This document shows positions 1 through 7,954 of a stretch of DNA of 64,000 bases, piece after piece; the stretch's first letter is position 1, and the number at the start of each line of letters is the position of its first letter. Both the position numbers and the translations under genes were made by a program. The stretch is taken from NCBI RefSeq assembly GCF_051233475.1, contig NZ_JBKFGH010000016.1, forward strand, positions 62,001 through 126,000, read 5' to 3'. Source of the DNA: Bacillus_BU sp051233475. GTDB lineage: Bacteria > Bacillota > Bacilli > Bacillales > Cytobacillaceae. The notes beneath the pieces were generated by a model. The model saw only the letters and a list, made by a program, of their open reading frames with translations. It searched no databases and was not told where the DNA came from.

Positions 1-1
1 G

Positions 2-229
2 TTTACAGTACCGCTGGAATTTTTTCAAAACGTAAAGCCTGAGATATTTAAGGTTCACTTTTCTGCTAAACCTGAGCAAGATTTTCCGTTTGATTTGATT
101 ATTGGCGGAGAAAATTATAATTGGCAAACTAGACATATTGATGAATATTTTTATAAATATGGAGATAAGGTAATTTGGGGTTTGACCGCAAGAATCTTAA
201 GTCATTTTCTCGAAGAACTCGAAATATAA
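2..229 (+). CDS. Nudix hydrolase, C-terminal fragment (CoA pyrophosphatase type)
   Basis: Only the last 75 residues are in the window; the reading frame is open from the first base and stops at TAA 227-229. The tail contains KVIWGLTARILSHFLEEL, which resembles the closing segment of CoA-pyrophosphatase-type Nudix proteins, where an IWGxTA motif follows the catalytic domain. The Nudix box itself would lie before the window, so catalysis cannot be judged here. Members of this family hydrolyse CoA or related nucleoside diphosphate derivatives in the cytosol. A hairpin terminator follows directly, so this is the end of its transcript. The name rests on the C-terminal motif alone. Confidence 0.55.
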   Translation, partial: FTVPLEFFQNVKPEIFKVHFSAKPEQDFPFDLIIGGENYNWQTRHIDEYFYKYGDKVIWGLTARILSHFLEELEI

Positions 230-232
230 GGC

Positions 233-281
233 AAGGACCATTCAAAAGAAAACGATTCGGTTTGAATGGTCTTTTTTTTTT
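233..281 (+). terminator. Rho-independent terminator after the Nudix gene
   Basis: An 11-bp stem (GACCATTCAAA paired with TTTGAATGGTC) is followed by a run of ten T residues. Confidence 0.85.
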
Positions 282-320
282 GCCTTTTAGTAAAATCTTT
301 TATTCAAAATATATTTAAAT

Positions 321-367
321 AATAAAAACACGTAAGACTAACAAGGTTTACTCAGATAGCCTTACGT
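321..367 (-). terminator. Terminator of the YjcZ-type gene
   Basis: Read on the minus strand, the arms CGTAAG and CTTACG enclose a longer imperfect stem and are followed by TGTTTTTATT. It lies just downstream of the minus-strand 31-residue gene. Confidence 0.6.
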
Positions 368-385
368 ATTTCTGTTTAGTGATGA

Positions 386-481
386 TTAGTAACCATAGTA
401 ACTTGCACCAACAATGACTAAAAGGATAAACAATACGACAATTAACACAAAGTTCGAACCTTTTCCGCCTTTATAACTCAT
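386..481 (-). CDS. YjcZ-family small sporulation protein, 31 aa
   Basis: This 31-residue peptide starts MSYKGGKGSNF, continues with a hydrophobic stretch (VLIVVLFILLVIVG) and ends ASYYGY. A Gly/Tyr-rich head, one membrane helix of the LIVVLFILL type and a short aromatic tail are typical of the YjcZ family of very small spore-forming-bacterium proteins. The start ATG (481-479) is preceded by GGGGGTGAGG, a strong ribosome site. The gene stands alone between two terminators. It is too short for most gene callers. Its role is not known beyond a link with sporulation in related species. Confidence 0.8.
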   Translation of the reverse strand: MSYKGGKGSNFVLIVVLFILLVIVGASYYGY

Positions 482-583
482 TTCCTCACCCCCTAGGACA
501 ATCTATGGTATTATATGCGCATCTTCTCAAGTGTTGTGGGACATTGACGGGGTCTAATGCCTATATTTCAAAGAAATTTGTTA

Positions 584-609
584 AAAGTTCAGAAAATTTT
601 CAGATTTTT
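584..609. promoter_or_regulatory. Two overlapping CodY-like boxes
   Basis: Positions 584-598 match the CodY consensus AATTTTCWGAAAATT with two mismatches, and 595-609 match with three; the two share AATT. Overlapping CodY motifs are common at real CodY sites, but AT-rich DNA gives chance matches. They lie about 80 nt before the IDEAL-domain gene, so CodY control of that gene is an inference. Confidence 0.35.
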
Positions 610-688
610 AATATAAATAACATATAAAAGTATTTAAATTATCAAAAAAATATACTATAATAGAAAAAAGGACAAGGAGTTGATTTCT

Positions 689-916
689 ATGGATCATAAG
701 ATGCAAAATTTTATGAGACAGAACCAGCAAAGGGCTCCACGACAATTTGAACGAAAAGTAAATCCAACCGATGCACTGATTGCCGAAATGTTTCTTGAAA
801 AGTCCCTGATTGATTTTAAAATTGCTAAAATCAAAAAAGAAATCGACGTCTCCTTAGCCGAAAGAAATAAAGAAGAATTTCACCGATTAGTGAAAGAACT
901 AGAAAGTCTTACGTAA
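689..916 (+). CDS. IDEAL domain protein, 75 aa
   Basis: A small basic, Gln-rich N-terminus (about residues 1-25) is followed by an IDEAL-type domain: an alpha-helical segment with AEMFLEKSLIDF and later ERNKEEFHRLVKEL, the pattern after which the domain is named. Such proteins occur in Bacillaceae as small solo proteins or as tails of larger adaptors; most have no assigned role. The ATG at 689 is chosen over an in-frame TTG at 680 because AAGGAG (674-679) is nine bases before the ATG and touches the TTG. It is single-gene, with CodY-like motifs upstream and a terminator downstream. Confidence 0.75.
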   Translation: MDHKMQNFMRQNQQRAPRQFERKVNPTDALIAEMFLEKSLIDFKIAKIKKEIDVSLAERNKEEFHRLVKELESLT

Positions 917-930
917 TTGAATAAAATGGA

Positions 931-963
931 AAAAACCTAGTAATTTTACTAGGTTTTATATTT
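931..963 (+). terminator. Terminator after the IDEAL gene
   Basis: Inverted repeat AAAACCTAGTAA / TTACTAGGTTTT followed by a T-rich tract. Confidence 0.8.
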
Positions 964-1015
964 TTTAATAAACAATAATTTCAAAGTCGTGCATAACTTT
1001 TGTACAGTTAGACTC

Positions 1016-1165
1016 GTCCAGCTCCAGCGCCCAGCTCCTAGTGGACTTCGCCCACCTCCCTACGATAAGTCAACATCGAAGAGCTAACGCTCTTCGTGTT
1101 TCCTTTATCTCAGTCGATGTGCTCCAGTCCTGTCGTGAGCTTACGGGGCACTTGCGCTTTTGTTC
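1016..1165. repeat. Type A intergenic repeat, about 150 bp
   Basis: A GC-rich block in an otherwise AT-rich gap starts GTCCAGCTCCAGCGCC and ends CTTGCGCTTTTGTTC. It contains a perfect 20-nt hairpin (CGAAGAGCTAACGCTCTTCG, 1077-1096). The same end motifs (GTCTAGCTGCAG and CCGCTTCCGCTTTTCC) bound the 126-bp inserts found inside two type B repeats at 7.2 and 40.4 kb. It has no credible reading frame and looks like a dispersed non-coding or mobile palindromic element. Confidence 0.7.
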
Positions 1166-1183
1166 TTTGTCCTGAAAAAAATG

Positions 1184-1211
1184 TTGAAAAGTCAAAGAAT
1201 TGTCGTAAAAT
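1184..1211 (+). promoter_or_regulatory. Candidate sigma-A promoter for ilvD
   Basis: TTGAAA (1184-1189), a 16-base spacer and TAAAAT (1206-1211). No T-box specifier or antiterminator structure is visible between this point and ilvD. Confidence 0.4.
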
Positions 1212-1293
1212 CTATAAATATATTAAAAATAATGATACAATAATAAAAACTTAAAATTAACTGAATAAAGTAACAATAGTGGAGGTAATTAAT

Positions 1294-2973
1294 TTGGCTG
1301 AATTACGTAGTAATATGATTAAACAAGGTTTTGACCGTGCACCACATCGCAGCTTGCTTCGTGCAGCTGGCGTTAAAGAAGAGGATTTCAACAAACCGTT
1401 TATCGCTGTTGTTAACTCATATATTGATATTGTCCCAGGACATGTTCACCTTCAAGAGTTTGGTAAAATCGTTAAAGACGCAATTAGAGAAGCGGGTGGA
1501 GTTCCGTTTGAAATGAACACGATTGGTGTTGATGATGGTATCGCGATGGGACATATCGGGATGCGCTATTCATTACCAAGCCGCGAGATTATAGCCGATT
1601 CCGTAGAAACAGTTGTCAATGCTCACTGGTTTGATGGAATGGTTTGTATTCCGAACTGCGACAAAATCACTCCTGGGATGATGATGGCGGCACTTCGCAT
1701 CAACATTCCTACTATTTTTGTCAGCGGTGGGCCAATGAAGGCTGGGAAGGATTCAGAAGGCAAAGCCCTTAATTTGAACTCTGTTTTTGAAGGAGTTGGA
1801 GCTTTACAATCTGGTCTTATTGATGAAGCGAGATTAACAGAGATTGAGCAAGTTGCCTGTCCAACATGCGGTTCTTGTTCAGGAATGTTTACAGCAAACT
1901 CAATGAACTGCTTAGCTGAAGGACTTGGACTTGCTTTACCAGGAAACGGTACAATATTAGCAGTATCTGAAGAGCGCAAAGAATTCGTTAAGCGCTCCGC
2001 AACTCAATTGATGGAGCTTATTAAAAAGGATATAAAACCACGTGATATTGTAACAATTGATGCAATTGATAATGCTTTTGCTTTAGATATGGCAATGGGT
2101 GGATCAACGAATACGGTTCTACATACATTGGCATTAGCTCATGAAGCAGAAATTGATTATTCATTGGAACGCATTAATGAAGTTGCTTCCCGGGTACCGC
2201 ATCTAGCAAAAATTGCACCTGCTTCCGATTATCATATTGAAGATGTACACAATGCCGGCGGGGTTAGTGCCATCATCAATGAAATTCTAAAAATACCTGG
2301 AGCAATTAACGGAGACTGCTTAACTGTATCTGGTAAAACATTAAAAGAGAATGTTGCAGGGGCGGAGATTTTAGATAAACAAGTAATTCGTCCTTTGGAA
2401 AATCCTTATTCAGAACGCGGGGGTCTTGCTGTATTGTTTGGAAATCTAGCTCCGGACGGTGCTGTTATCAAAGTAGGTGCAGTAGATCCAGCTGTTGGCG
2501 GCTATCACCGCGGACCAGCTATTTGCTTTGATTCTCAAGAGGAAGCTTTATCAGGAATCATTACTGGCAAAGTTAAAGAAGGACATGTTGTCGTTATTCG
2601 CTACGAGGGTCCAAAAGGCGGACCGGGAATGCCGGAAATGCTTGCACCGACTTCACAAATCGTCGGTCGCGGTCTTGGAGCTAAAGTTGGTTTAATCACG
2701 GATGGACGTTTCTCCGGAGCATCCAGAGGAATTTCCATCGGTCATATTTCACCGGAAGCTGCAGAAGGCGGTCCGATTGCGTTCGTTGAAGATGGAGATA
2801 TTATTGAGCTTGATTTAAATAATCGTAAAATAACACTGGAAATTTCTGATGAAGAGATGAGCGCACGTAAAGCCAACTGGAAAGGCTTTGAACCTAAAGT
2901 GAAGAAGGGCTATTTAGCTCGCTATTCAAAGCTTGTAACATCTGCAAATACTGGCGGGGTTATGAAAATTTAA
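1294..2973 (+). CDS. ilvD: Dihydroxy-acid dehydratase
   Basis: IlvD converts 2,3-dihydroxy-isovalerate and 2,3-dihydroxy-3-methylvalerate to the 2-keto acids, the third step of valine and isoleucine synthesis, in the cytosol. The 559-residue length fits the family. Visible signatures are the iron-sulfur ligands in IPNCDKITPGM and CPTCGSCSGMF, GGSTNTVLH, EGPKGGPGMPEM and the C-terminal DGRFSGASRGISIGH. The start is TTG 1294, giving MAELRSNMIKQG, because GGAGG at 1281-1285 is eight bases away and this N-terminus matches Bacillus IlvD; an in-frame GTG at 1279 has no ribosome site. It is monocistronic with its own terminator, rather than part of an ilv-leu operon here. Confidence 0.97.
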   Translation: MAELRSNMIKQGFDRAPHRSLLRAAGVKEEDFNKPFIAVVNSYIDIVPGHVHLQEFGKIVKDAIREAGGVPFEMNTIGVDDGIAMGHIGMRYSLPSREIIADSVETVVNAHWFDGMVCIPNCDKITPGMMMAALRINIPTIFVSGGPMKAGKDSEGKALNLNSVFEGVGALQSGLIDEARLTEIEQVACPTCGSCSGMFTANSMNCLAEGLGLALPGNGTILAVSEERKEFVKRSATQLMELIKKDIKPRDIVTIDAIDNAFALDMAMGGSTNTVLHTLALAHEAEIDYSLERINEVASRVPHLAKIAPASDYHIEDVHNAGGVSAIINEILKIPGAINGDCLTVSGKTLKENVAGAEILDKQVIRPLENPYSERGGLAVLFGNLAPDGAVIKVGAVDPAVGGYHRGPAICFDSQEEALSGIITGKVKEGHVVVIRYEGPKGGPGMPEMLAPTSQIVGRGLGAKVGLITDGRFSGASRGISIGHISPEAAEGGPIAFVEDGDIIELDLNNRKITLEISDEEMSARKANWKGFEPKVKKGYLARYSKLVTSANTGGVMKI

Positions 2974-2988
2974 TTACTTATTTTTATG

Positions 2989-3042
2989 AAGCTGAAGAAA
3001 TTGGGTTTTAATCCCCGGTTTCTTCAGCTTTTTTTGTTTTTA
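2989..3042 (+). terminator. ilvD terminator
   Basis: AAGCTGAAGAAA pairs with TTTCTTCAGCTT around a short loop and runs into T7. Confidence 0.9.
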
Positions 3043-3160
3043 TATAAAAAATAACTAAAATTGCCAGTATTTACTCATCATTACGTTGGACAAAAGGATA
3101 TAATGTTTCTATTAGCAATTGTACAAGTTTAAAACTTTTTAATCTAAAGGTGGGATTGAT

Positions 3161-3937
3161 TTGCGGAAGACTCCAGTAATATTTGTAGCGATCTCATCGG
3201 TGATCGCTAGTCTCATATGTGTAATTGGACTGGGATTGACACTTTATGATTATTTTGACACCCCAACGAAACCAAAAATAGAAACAACTGTAAAACGTGA
3301 ATCGGAAACAGAAGAGAAGCGAACAAAAATAGTGGCATTAGGTGATTCACTCACTAGAGGTACCGGGGACGCTGAGGGGAAAGGATATGTTGGTTATTTA
3401 GTTGCTAATCTTGAAGAAAAGTCGAAGCAGAAGCTTACCTTGTCAAATTTGGGCATAAGAGGACTGACCTCCGTCCAATTAGCAAGTCAAGTAAAGGAAA
3501 AGGAAATTCAAAGACAAGCGGAAACAGCTGACATTATTCTTATTACGATTGGTGGAAATGACTTATTCCGACGGGGAGAAGGGTTAGCTGATTTAAGTCC
3601 TGAAAGCTTATTGCCAATTGAGGCTGCATTCGATGAAAACTTAAATACAATCCTGACGGAACTTAGGGCTGTGAATTCAAATGCTGATATATTTTTAATC
3701 GGCTTATACAATCCATTTATAGAATTAGAAAATGCGGAGCAAACATCTAAAATAGTCCGCGCGTGGAATTACAAAAGTGCAGAAATCACCGCTAAATATC
3801 CAAAAACAGTGTTTGTCCCAACATTCGATCTATTTCAGTTAAATGTGAATCAGTACTTATATACCGATCAATTTCATCCTAATACAGAAGGCTATCAGCT
3901 CATTGCTGAGCGGGTTGCTTCATTAATTACCATGTAA
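3161..3937 (+). CDS. SGNH/GDSL esterase-lipase, membrane anchored (YpmR-like)
   Basis: A 258-residue SGNH hydrolase. The N-terminal hydrophobic segment (about residues 5-30) suggests a signal anchor, so the enzyme probably acts outside the membrane. Family blocks are present in order: block I GDSLTRGTGD with the nucleophile Ser, the glycine region, block III GGNDLFR, and the catalytic Asp/His in DQFHPNTEGY. The TTG start at 3161 has AAAGGTGGG upstream. It lies 12 bases before an ABC ATPase gene, so the three genes 3161-5834 likely form one transcript. The overall shape resembles the B. subtilis lipase-like protein YpmR; the substrate is unknown. Confidence 0.85.
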   Translation: MRKTPVIFVAISSVIASLICVIGLGLTLYDYFDTPTKPKIETTVKRESETEEKRTKIVALGDSLTRGTGDAEGKGYVGYLVANLEEKSKQKLTLSNLGIRGLTSVQLASQVKEKEIQRQAETADIILITIGGNDLFRRGEGLADLSPESLLPIEAAFDENLNTILTELRAVNSNADIFLIGLYNPFIELENAEQTSKIVRAWNYKSAEITAKYPKTVFVPTFDLFQLNVNQYLYTDQFHPNTEGYQLIAERVASLITM

Positions 3938-3949
3938 AGGAGGGAAAAT

Positions 3950-4861
3950 ATGAGCGAAATTACGATGTCTGTCGAGGGACTTCGCAAGGTCATCGGCAGA
4001 AAAGAGATAATAAAAGGAATCGACTTTGAATTAAAGAAAGGTGAGGTATTTGGTTTCTTAGGACCAAACGGAGCGGGAAAAACAACTACCATCCGGATGC
4101 TTGTGGGCTTAATAAGACCAACCTCCGGTTCCATACAAATATGTGGATATAACGTGGCTAAGGATTTCACAAAGGCGATGACGAACTTGGGTTGTATTGT
4201 TGAAAATCCAGAAATGTATCCTTATTTGACAGGATGGGAAAATTTAGAGCATTTTGCTGTTATGCTCCCCAATATTAAAAAGGATCGAATTCAATATGTT
4301 GTTGAACTTGTCGGGCTGCAGGAGCGAATCCATGACAGGGTTAAAACCTATTCATTAGGAATGAGACAGCGACTTGGAATTGCCCAAGCATTACTAGGTC
4401 ATCCGAAGGTTCTTATTTTGGATGAACCAACAAATGGTCTAGATCCATCGGGTATTCGTGATATGCGAAAATTTATCCGCTTTTTGGCTGAAGAGGAAGG
4501 ACTAAGTGTTCTTGTTTCGAGTCATTTATTAAGTGAGGTTCAGCTCATGTGCGACAGGGTTGCGATTATTTCTAAGGGGCAAATTATCGCAACGGACTCG
4601 GTAAATAAGCTGTTAACGAAGCAGGAACGCCTAATTTGGAGATTATCCCCGATGGATAAAGGGATCGACATGTTGAGCGGTTTTACCGAAATTATTGATC
4701 ATGATGAAGAAACGGTAATAACTCCCTATGTAGAGAACGAGGTTGGAGATTGGAATCAAAAGCTGGTGGAAGAAAACGTAATCGTAAAAGAAATGAATCG
4801 AAAACTTCCTTCATTAGAAGATTTATTTTTAGAAATGACAGGAGGGGACTCGATTGATTAA
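3950..4861 (+). CDS. ABC transporter ATP-binding protein (BcrA-type exporter)
   Basis: A 303-residue ATPase with Walker A GPNGAGKTTTIRM, Q-loop region, signature YSLGMRQRLGIAQALL, Walker B VLILDEPTNGLDP and the switch His in SSHLLSE. The roughly 80-residue C-terminal extension after the nucleotide-binding domain is typical of the CcmA/BcrA/NatA group, which pairs with separate membrane subunits for export of drugs, peptides or ions. AAAGGAGGG precedes the ATG. It overlaps the next gene (permease) by 8 bases, which indicates translational coupling and a two-gene transporter. The substrate cannot be read from the sequence. Confidence 0.9.
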   Translation: MSEITMSVEGLRKVIGRKEIIKGIDFELKKGEVFGFLGPNGAGKTTTIRMLVGLIRPTSGSIQICGYNVAKDFTKAMTNLGCIVENPEMYPYLTGWENLEHFAVMLPNIKKDRIQYVVELVGLQERIHDRVKTYSLGMRQRLGIAQALLGHPKVLILDEPTNGLDPSGIRDMRKFIRFLAEEEGLSVLVSSHLLSEVQLMCDRVAIISKGQIIATDSVNKLLTKQERLIWRLSPMDKGIDMLSGFTEIIDHDEETVITPYVENEVGDWNQKLVEENVIVKEMNRKLPSLEDLFLEMTGGDSID

Positions 4862-5834
4862 GCTTATTGAAAATGAATTGTTAAAGATTGTTCGAAAAAG
4901 AAAAATGGTTGTAGTCATACTCATTATGGCAGTGCTTATATCGATGTTTACTTATGCTCAATACCGTGAACAGGAACGGATTCAAGAAACGCTTGGAACA
5001 AGAGATTGGCGCACAACTCTACAGCAAGATATCATTAACAAACAAAATCGACTTAGCAGTACAGGGATTTCAGAGGAGTGGCGGAAACAGCTGAAAATTT
5101 CGGTCGAACAGCAGCAGTACTATTTGGATCATGATATTAATCCAACAGAACCAGGGGCTCCAACCTTTGTCCGTGAATTCTTACAGCACGCCATTCAGCT
5201 TTTGCTGCCATTATTGGTGATGATTATTTCAGCTGACATTGTTTCATCTGAGCATAGTGCGGGGACAGTTAAGCTTTTGCTGACAAGGCCCGTGAAAAGA
5301 TGGAGAATCCTGTTAAGCAAATACATAACACTTATTCTTTCAGTTTCATTTTTGATTATGTCATTTGCTGTTTTATCTTACCTTATTTCCGGTTTAGTGT
5401 TTGGATTTAGCGGCTGGTCTGCGCCGGTATTAACCGGTTTTTTAGTTGAAAATGGAGAGCTGAGTACGGAAGCTGTTCATTTAGTTCCACAGTGGGAATT
5501 TCTGTTGATGGTATTTGGACTGGCGTGGTTTGTTTCCCTTGTGGTTGGAACTTTATCCTTTATGCTATCCAGTTTGATCAAAAGCACGGCTGCTGGAATG
5601 GGCGTTATGCTGGCCTGCCTAATAGCGGGAATGATTCTTACTAATATGGTTTCTTCTTGGGAGTCAGCTAAGTATTTGTTCATGGTCAATTTGACACCTA
5701 CTATCTATTTAACAGGCGGTACGCCCCCAATTGAAGGAATGACTCTAGGTTTTTCGCTAATGGTCCTGTTAATTTGGGGTGTTGCAGGAATAGCGATTTC
5801 CTTTATTACTTTTACAAGGAAGGATATTTTCTAA
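4854..5834 (+). CDS. ABC transporter permease (ABC-2 type)
   Basis: A 326-residue membrane protein partnered with the overlapping ATPase. It has one N-terminal helix (about residues 18-36), an extracellular domain of roughly 70 residues rich in Gln and Arg, then five more hydrophobic segments beginning at AIQLLLPLLVMIISADIV. The motif SSEHSAGTVKLLLTRPVKR is the usual cytoplasmic loop of ABC-2 permeases (YhcI/BcrB-like). The start is TTG 4854, with GGAGGGG at 4841-4847 inside the preceding gene. A terminator follows at 5843. Confidence 0.85.
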   Translation: MIKLIENELLKIVRKRKMVVVILIMAVLISMFTYAQYREQERIQETLGTRDWRTTLQQDIINKQNRLSSTGISEEWRKQLKISVEQQQYYLDHDINPTEPGAPTFVREFLQHAIQLLLPLLVMIISADIVSSEHSAGTVKLLLTRPVKRWRILLSKYITLILSVSFLIMSFAVLSYLISGLVFGFSGWSAPVLTGFLVENGELSTEAVHLVPQWEFLLMVFGLAWFVSLVVGTLSFMLSSLIKSTAAGMGVMLACLIAGMILTNMVSSWESAKYLFMVNLTPTIYLTGGTPPIEGMTLGFSLMVLLIWGVAGIAISFITFTRKDIF

Positions 5835-5842
5835 GGTTAAAT

Positions 5843-5871
5843 AAAACACCTTTTAAAAGTAAGGTGTTTTT
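5843..5871 (+). terminator. Terminator of the esterase-ABC operon
   Basis: AAAACACCTT and AAGGTGTTTT form a 10-bp stem followed by T residues. Confidence 0.8.
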
Positions 5872-5896
5872 AACATCGTCAATATAAAGGTTGAGT

Positions 5897-5919
5897 GAGG
5901 CGGACTTATAGTCCGCCTC
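5897..5919. terminator. Hairpin at the convergent end of the MFS gene
   Basis: Perfect 9-bp inverted repeat GAGGCGGAC / GTCCGCCTC with loop TTATA, four bases beyond the MFS stop codon. The T-tract is weak on both strands. Confidence 0.5.
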
Positions 5920-5922
5920 TTG

Positions 5923-7089
5923 TTATACAGTCTCCATTTGTCTTGCTTTTATCGCATAAACCCGATAAAGGACAAAGGCAAGAACGGAAAGAATCGTTCC
6001 TGATATATATGGAAGGCCAATTGATAGTGAATATAGCCAACCGCCAAGTGGAGGACCTACGATTCGTCCAAAGGAATCGAATGAAGATAAAAGTCCAGTT
6101 GCACTTCCATGTCCCACCGTTGAGGTTTTCGTTAGCAAGGAAGAAATACTAGGCCGAATCACGCCATTGCCAATTCCGAAAATAGTTAAAAATATCGCTG
6201 CGGTTATAAAATCATTCACGAGTAAAATTAATGCAAATCCCACAGCCGATACAAGAATGCCCCCTTGAATAACAGGGCCCTCACCGTACTTCCTCGTTAA
6301 CTTGCCCATTAACCCGCCTTGAACAAAAGCACCGGCAAGCCCCATGATCATAAATACATAACCCATTTCCGTAATATTCATCCCGGCTCTTTTTGCAGCA
6401 AAATAGGCAAACGTTGCTTCTAAGCCTGATAATGAGAGAGAAATAAACCATTGCAAAATAAATAAAATTGATAAGTTTCCACTGAAAGCTTTCCAAATGG
6501 ATGTATCATTCTTAGCATTCCCGAGTCTACTTTCTGCCGTTGAAGATTCTTTTAAGAAAAATAAAACTAACATTAAAGTGATTAAGGAAGAAAAGCCTGC
6601 CAAATAAAATGGTAAACTTAAGCTTGTTTTTGAGAAAACGCCGCCGATGGCGGGACCAAATACGAATCCCAGACCAATCGCTGCACCGATTATTCCCATC
6701 CCCTTTCCGCGATCTTCAGGAGTGGTGATATCTGCAACATAGGCCATTGTCGTTGGCATATTAGCTGAGGATAAAAATCCGCCAATAATCCGTGCTAGAA
6801 ACAGCATCAATAGACTTTTTGCACCAGCCATCATAAAGAACGAAATGGCTAGTCCGACAATTCCAAGCAACATTACCGGTTTACGGCCAATTCGATCAGA
6901 GATTTTGCCCCACATAGGCGCAAATAAAAGTTGCATTAATGAGTACACAGACATTAATAGCCCTAGTTCCGTAGGGGTTGCGCCAATTTCTTCGGCATAA
7001 AACGGGAGGACGGGAATGATAATTCCGAATCCAATCATGACGAGAAACATGACGAAGAACAAGATGAGCAAAGGATTTCTCATATTCAA
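5923..7089 (-). CDS. MFS drug/proton antiporter, 12-TM DHA1 type
   Basis: About 388 residues with roughly twelve membrane segments. The DHA1 drug-efflux motifs are visible: motif A GKISDRIGRKPVML between helices 2 and 3, motif B-like LARIIGGFLSS, and motif C GLGFVFGPAIGG in helix 5. This is the TetA/NorA-like branch, which exports drugs or metabolites in exchange for protons. The likely start is TTG 7089 (MNMRNPLL) or the ATG two codons later (7083), because GGAAGTG lies about ten bases upstream of the TTG; an in-frame TTG at 7125 has no ribosome site. It is single-gene and convergent with the ABC operon. No regulator lies next to it, and the substrate is unknown. Confidence 0.85.
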   Translation of the reverse strand: MNMRNPLLILFFVMFLVMIGFGIIIPVLPFYAEEIGATPTELGLLMSVYSLMQLLFAPMWGKISDRIGRKPVMLLGIVGLAISFFMMAGAKSLLMLFLARIIGGFLSSANMPTTMAYVADITTPEDRGKGMGIIGAAIGLGFVFGPAIGGVFSKTSLSLPFYLAGFSSLITLMLVLFFLKESSTAESRLGNAKNDTSIWKAFSGNLSILFILQWFISLSLSGLEATFAYFAAKRAGMNITEMGYVFMIMGLAGAFVQGGLMGKLTRKYGEGPVIQGGILVSAVGFALILLVNDFITAAIFLTIFGIGNGVIRPSISSLLTKTSTVGHGSATGLLSSFDSFGRIVGPPLGGWLYSLSIGLPYISGTILSVLAFVLYRVYAIKARQMETV

Positions 7090-7196
7090 TTTTCGTTCAC
7101 TTCCTAACTTTCCGATAAATATCAATTAAATTTACCATATTTATAGCCATTTTGTGAATTGACTTGCTTATTTAAAAATTCATTGTTAATTCGGTA

Positions 7197-7451
7197 GTTG
7201 ATTTCCGCTCCAGGTGCTCGCTTTCCGCGGGGGAGTCCGGGAGCCTGTCTAGCTGCAGCGGCTAGGGGCTCGGGGTCATAAGCCAATCCGTCAAGAAGGT
7301 CAAAGAACGACCTTCATGCCGGCTCGTCTTATGCCTGTCGCCCCTGGGCAAGCCGCTTCCGCTTTTCCTTCTCCTCGGCGCCATAGCGCCTGTGGGGTCT
7401 CCCGTGACAACTTCTCCCGCAGAAGTCTCGCACCTTCCGCTCCAATCAACA
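7197..7451. repeat. Type B repeat copy 1, carrying a nested 126-bp type A-like insert
   Basis: The outer element runs from TTGATTTCCGCTCCAGG to TTCCGCTCCAATCAACA. After GAGCCT (7241-7246) it is interrupted by 126 bases (7247-7372) starting GTCTAGCTGCAG and ending near CCGCTTCCGCTTTTCC; the outer element then resumes at CCTCGGCGCC. The insert is nearly identical to the one in copy 4 at 40453-40578. This fills most of the gap 7090-7578. The open frames across it are products of the GC-rich palindromes and have no ribosome sites. Confidence 0.8.
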
Positions 7452-7578
7452 GAGTGTCCAATATCAACATTGCATTTTTACAAAACAAAATAAAGAAGTA
7501 CTTTGTGTATTTTAATAAAATAATAATTTAAAATATTTGTCTATTATGATAAATTAGAAAAATGAAAGGGTGAGTGGA

Positions 7579-7890
7579 ATGGAATTTACAAATGTTAGTA
7601 TTATTAAAAAGGCCAATATTTATTTTGATGGGAAAGTAACGAGCAGAACGGTAATTTTTGAAGATGGTACAAAGAAAACGTTGGGAATTATGCTGCCTGG
7701 AGAATATGAATTTTCAACTTCGCAGAAGGAGGAAATGGAAATCCTTGCTGGAACCTTACAATACAAATTAAAGGGGCAGGATTGGCAAGTTATTGAAGGC
7801 AGTGGAATTTTCTTTGTTCCAGCTAATGAGAGTTTTCAATTAAAAGTACAAACCGTTGCAGACTATTGTTGTTCGTATCATAACGAATAA
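7579..7890 (+). CDS. ppnP: Pyrimidine/purine nucleoside phosphorylase PpnP
   Basis: A 103-residue single-cupin protein. PpnP splits a broad range of nucleosides with phosphate into a base and ribose-1-phosphate. Diagnostic segments are ANIYFDGKVTSR near the start, the central MLPGEYEFSTSQKEEMEILAG and the distal GSGIFFVPANESFQLKV, which align with E. coli PpnP (YaiE) over the whole length. The start is ATG 7579, preceded by AAAGGGTGAG; an in-frame GTG lies at 7570. It is single-gene, with a terminator at 7917. Confidence 0.88.
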   Translation: MEFTNVSIIKKANIYFDGKVTSRTVIFEDGTKKTLGIMLPGEYEFSTSQKEEMEILAGTLQYKLKGQDWQVIEGSGIFFVPANESFQLKVQTVADYCCSYHNE

Positions 7891-7916
7891 ACTAGGAAGT
7901 ACATATAAATTTCTGG

Positions 7917-7954
7917 AATCAGAGTCACCGTTAATGGGGGACTCTGATTTTTCT
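7917..7954. terminator. Terminator between ppnP and the convergent gene
   Basis: AATCAGAGTC / GACTCTGATT stem with a T-tract on the plus strand, one base short of the stop codon of the minus-strand gene. Confidence 0.75.

Noticed and set aside
1166..1293. T-box or leucine-type attenuator before ilvD
   Set aside because: The leader is short and AT-rich, with no T-box sequence, specifier loop or competing terminator.
7300..7531. Open frames across the 7.2 kb repeat on both strands
   Set aside because: They lie in palindromic repeat DNA, recur in the 40.4 kb copy (40522-40779), have no ribosome sites and no protein-like composition.
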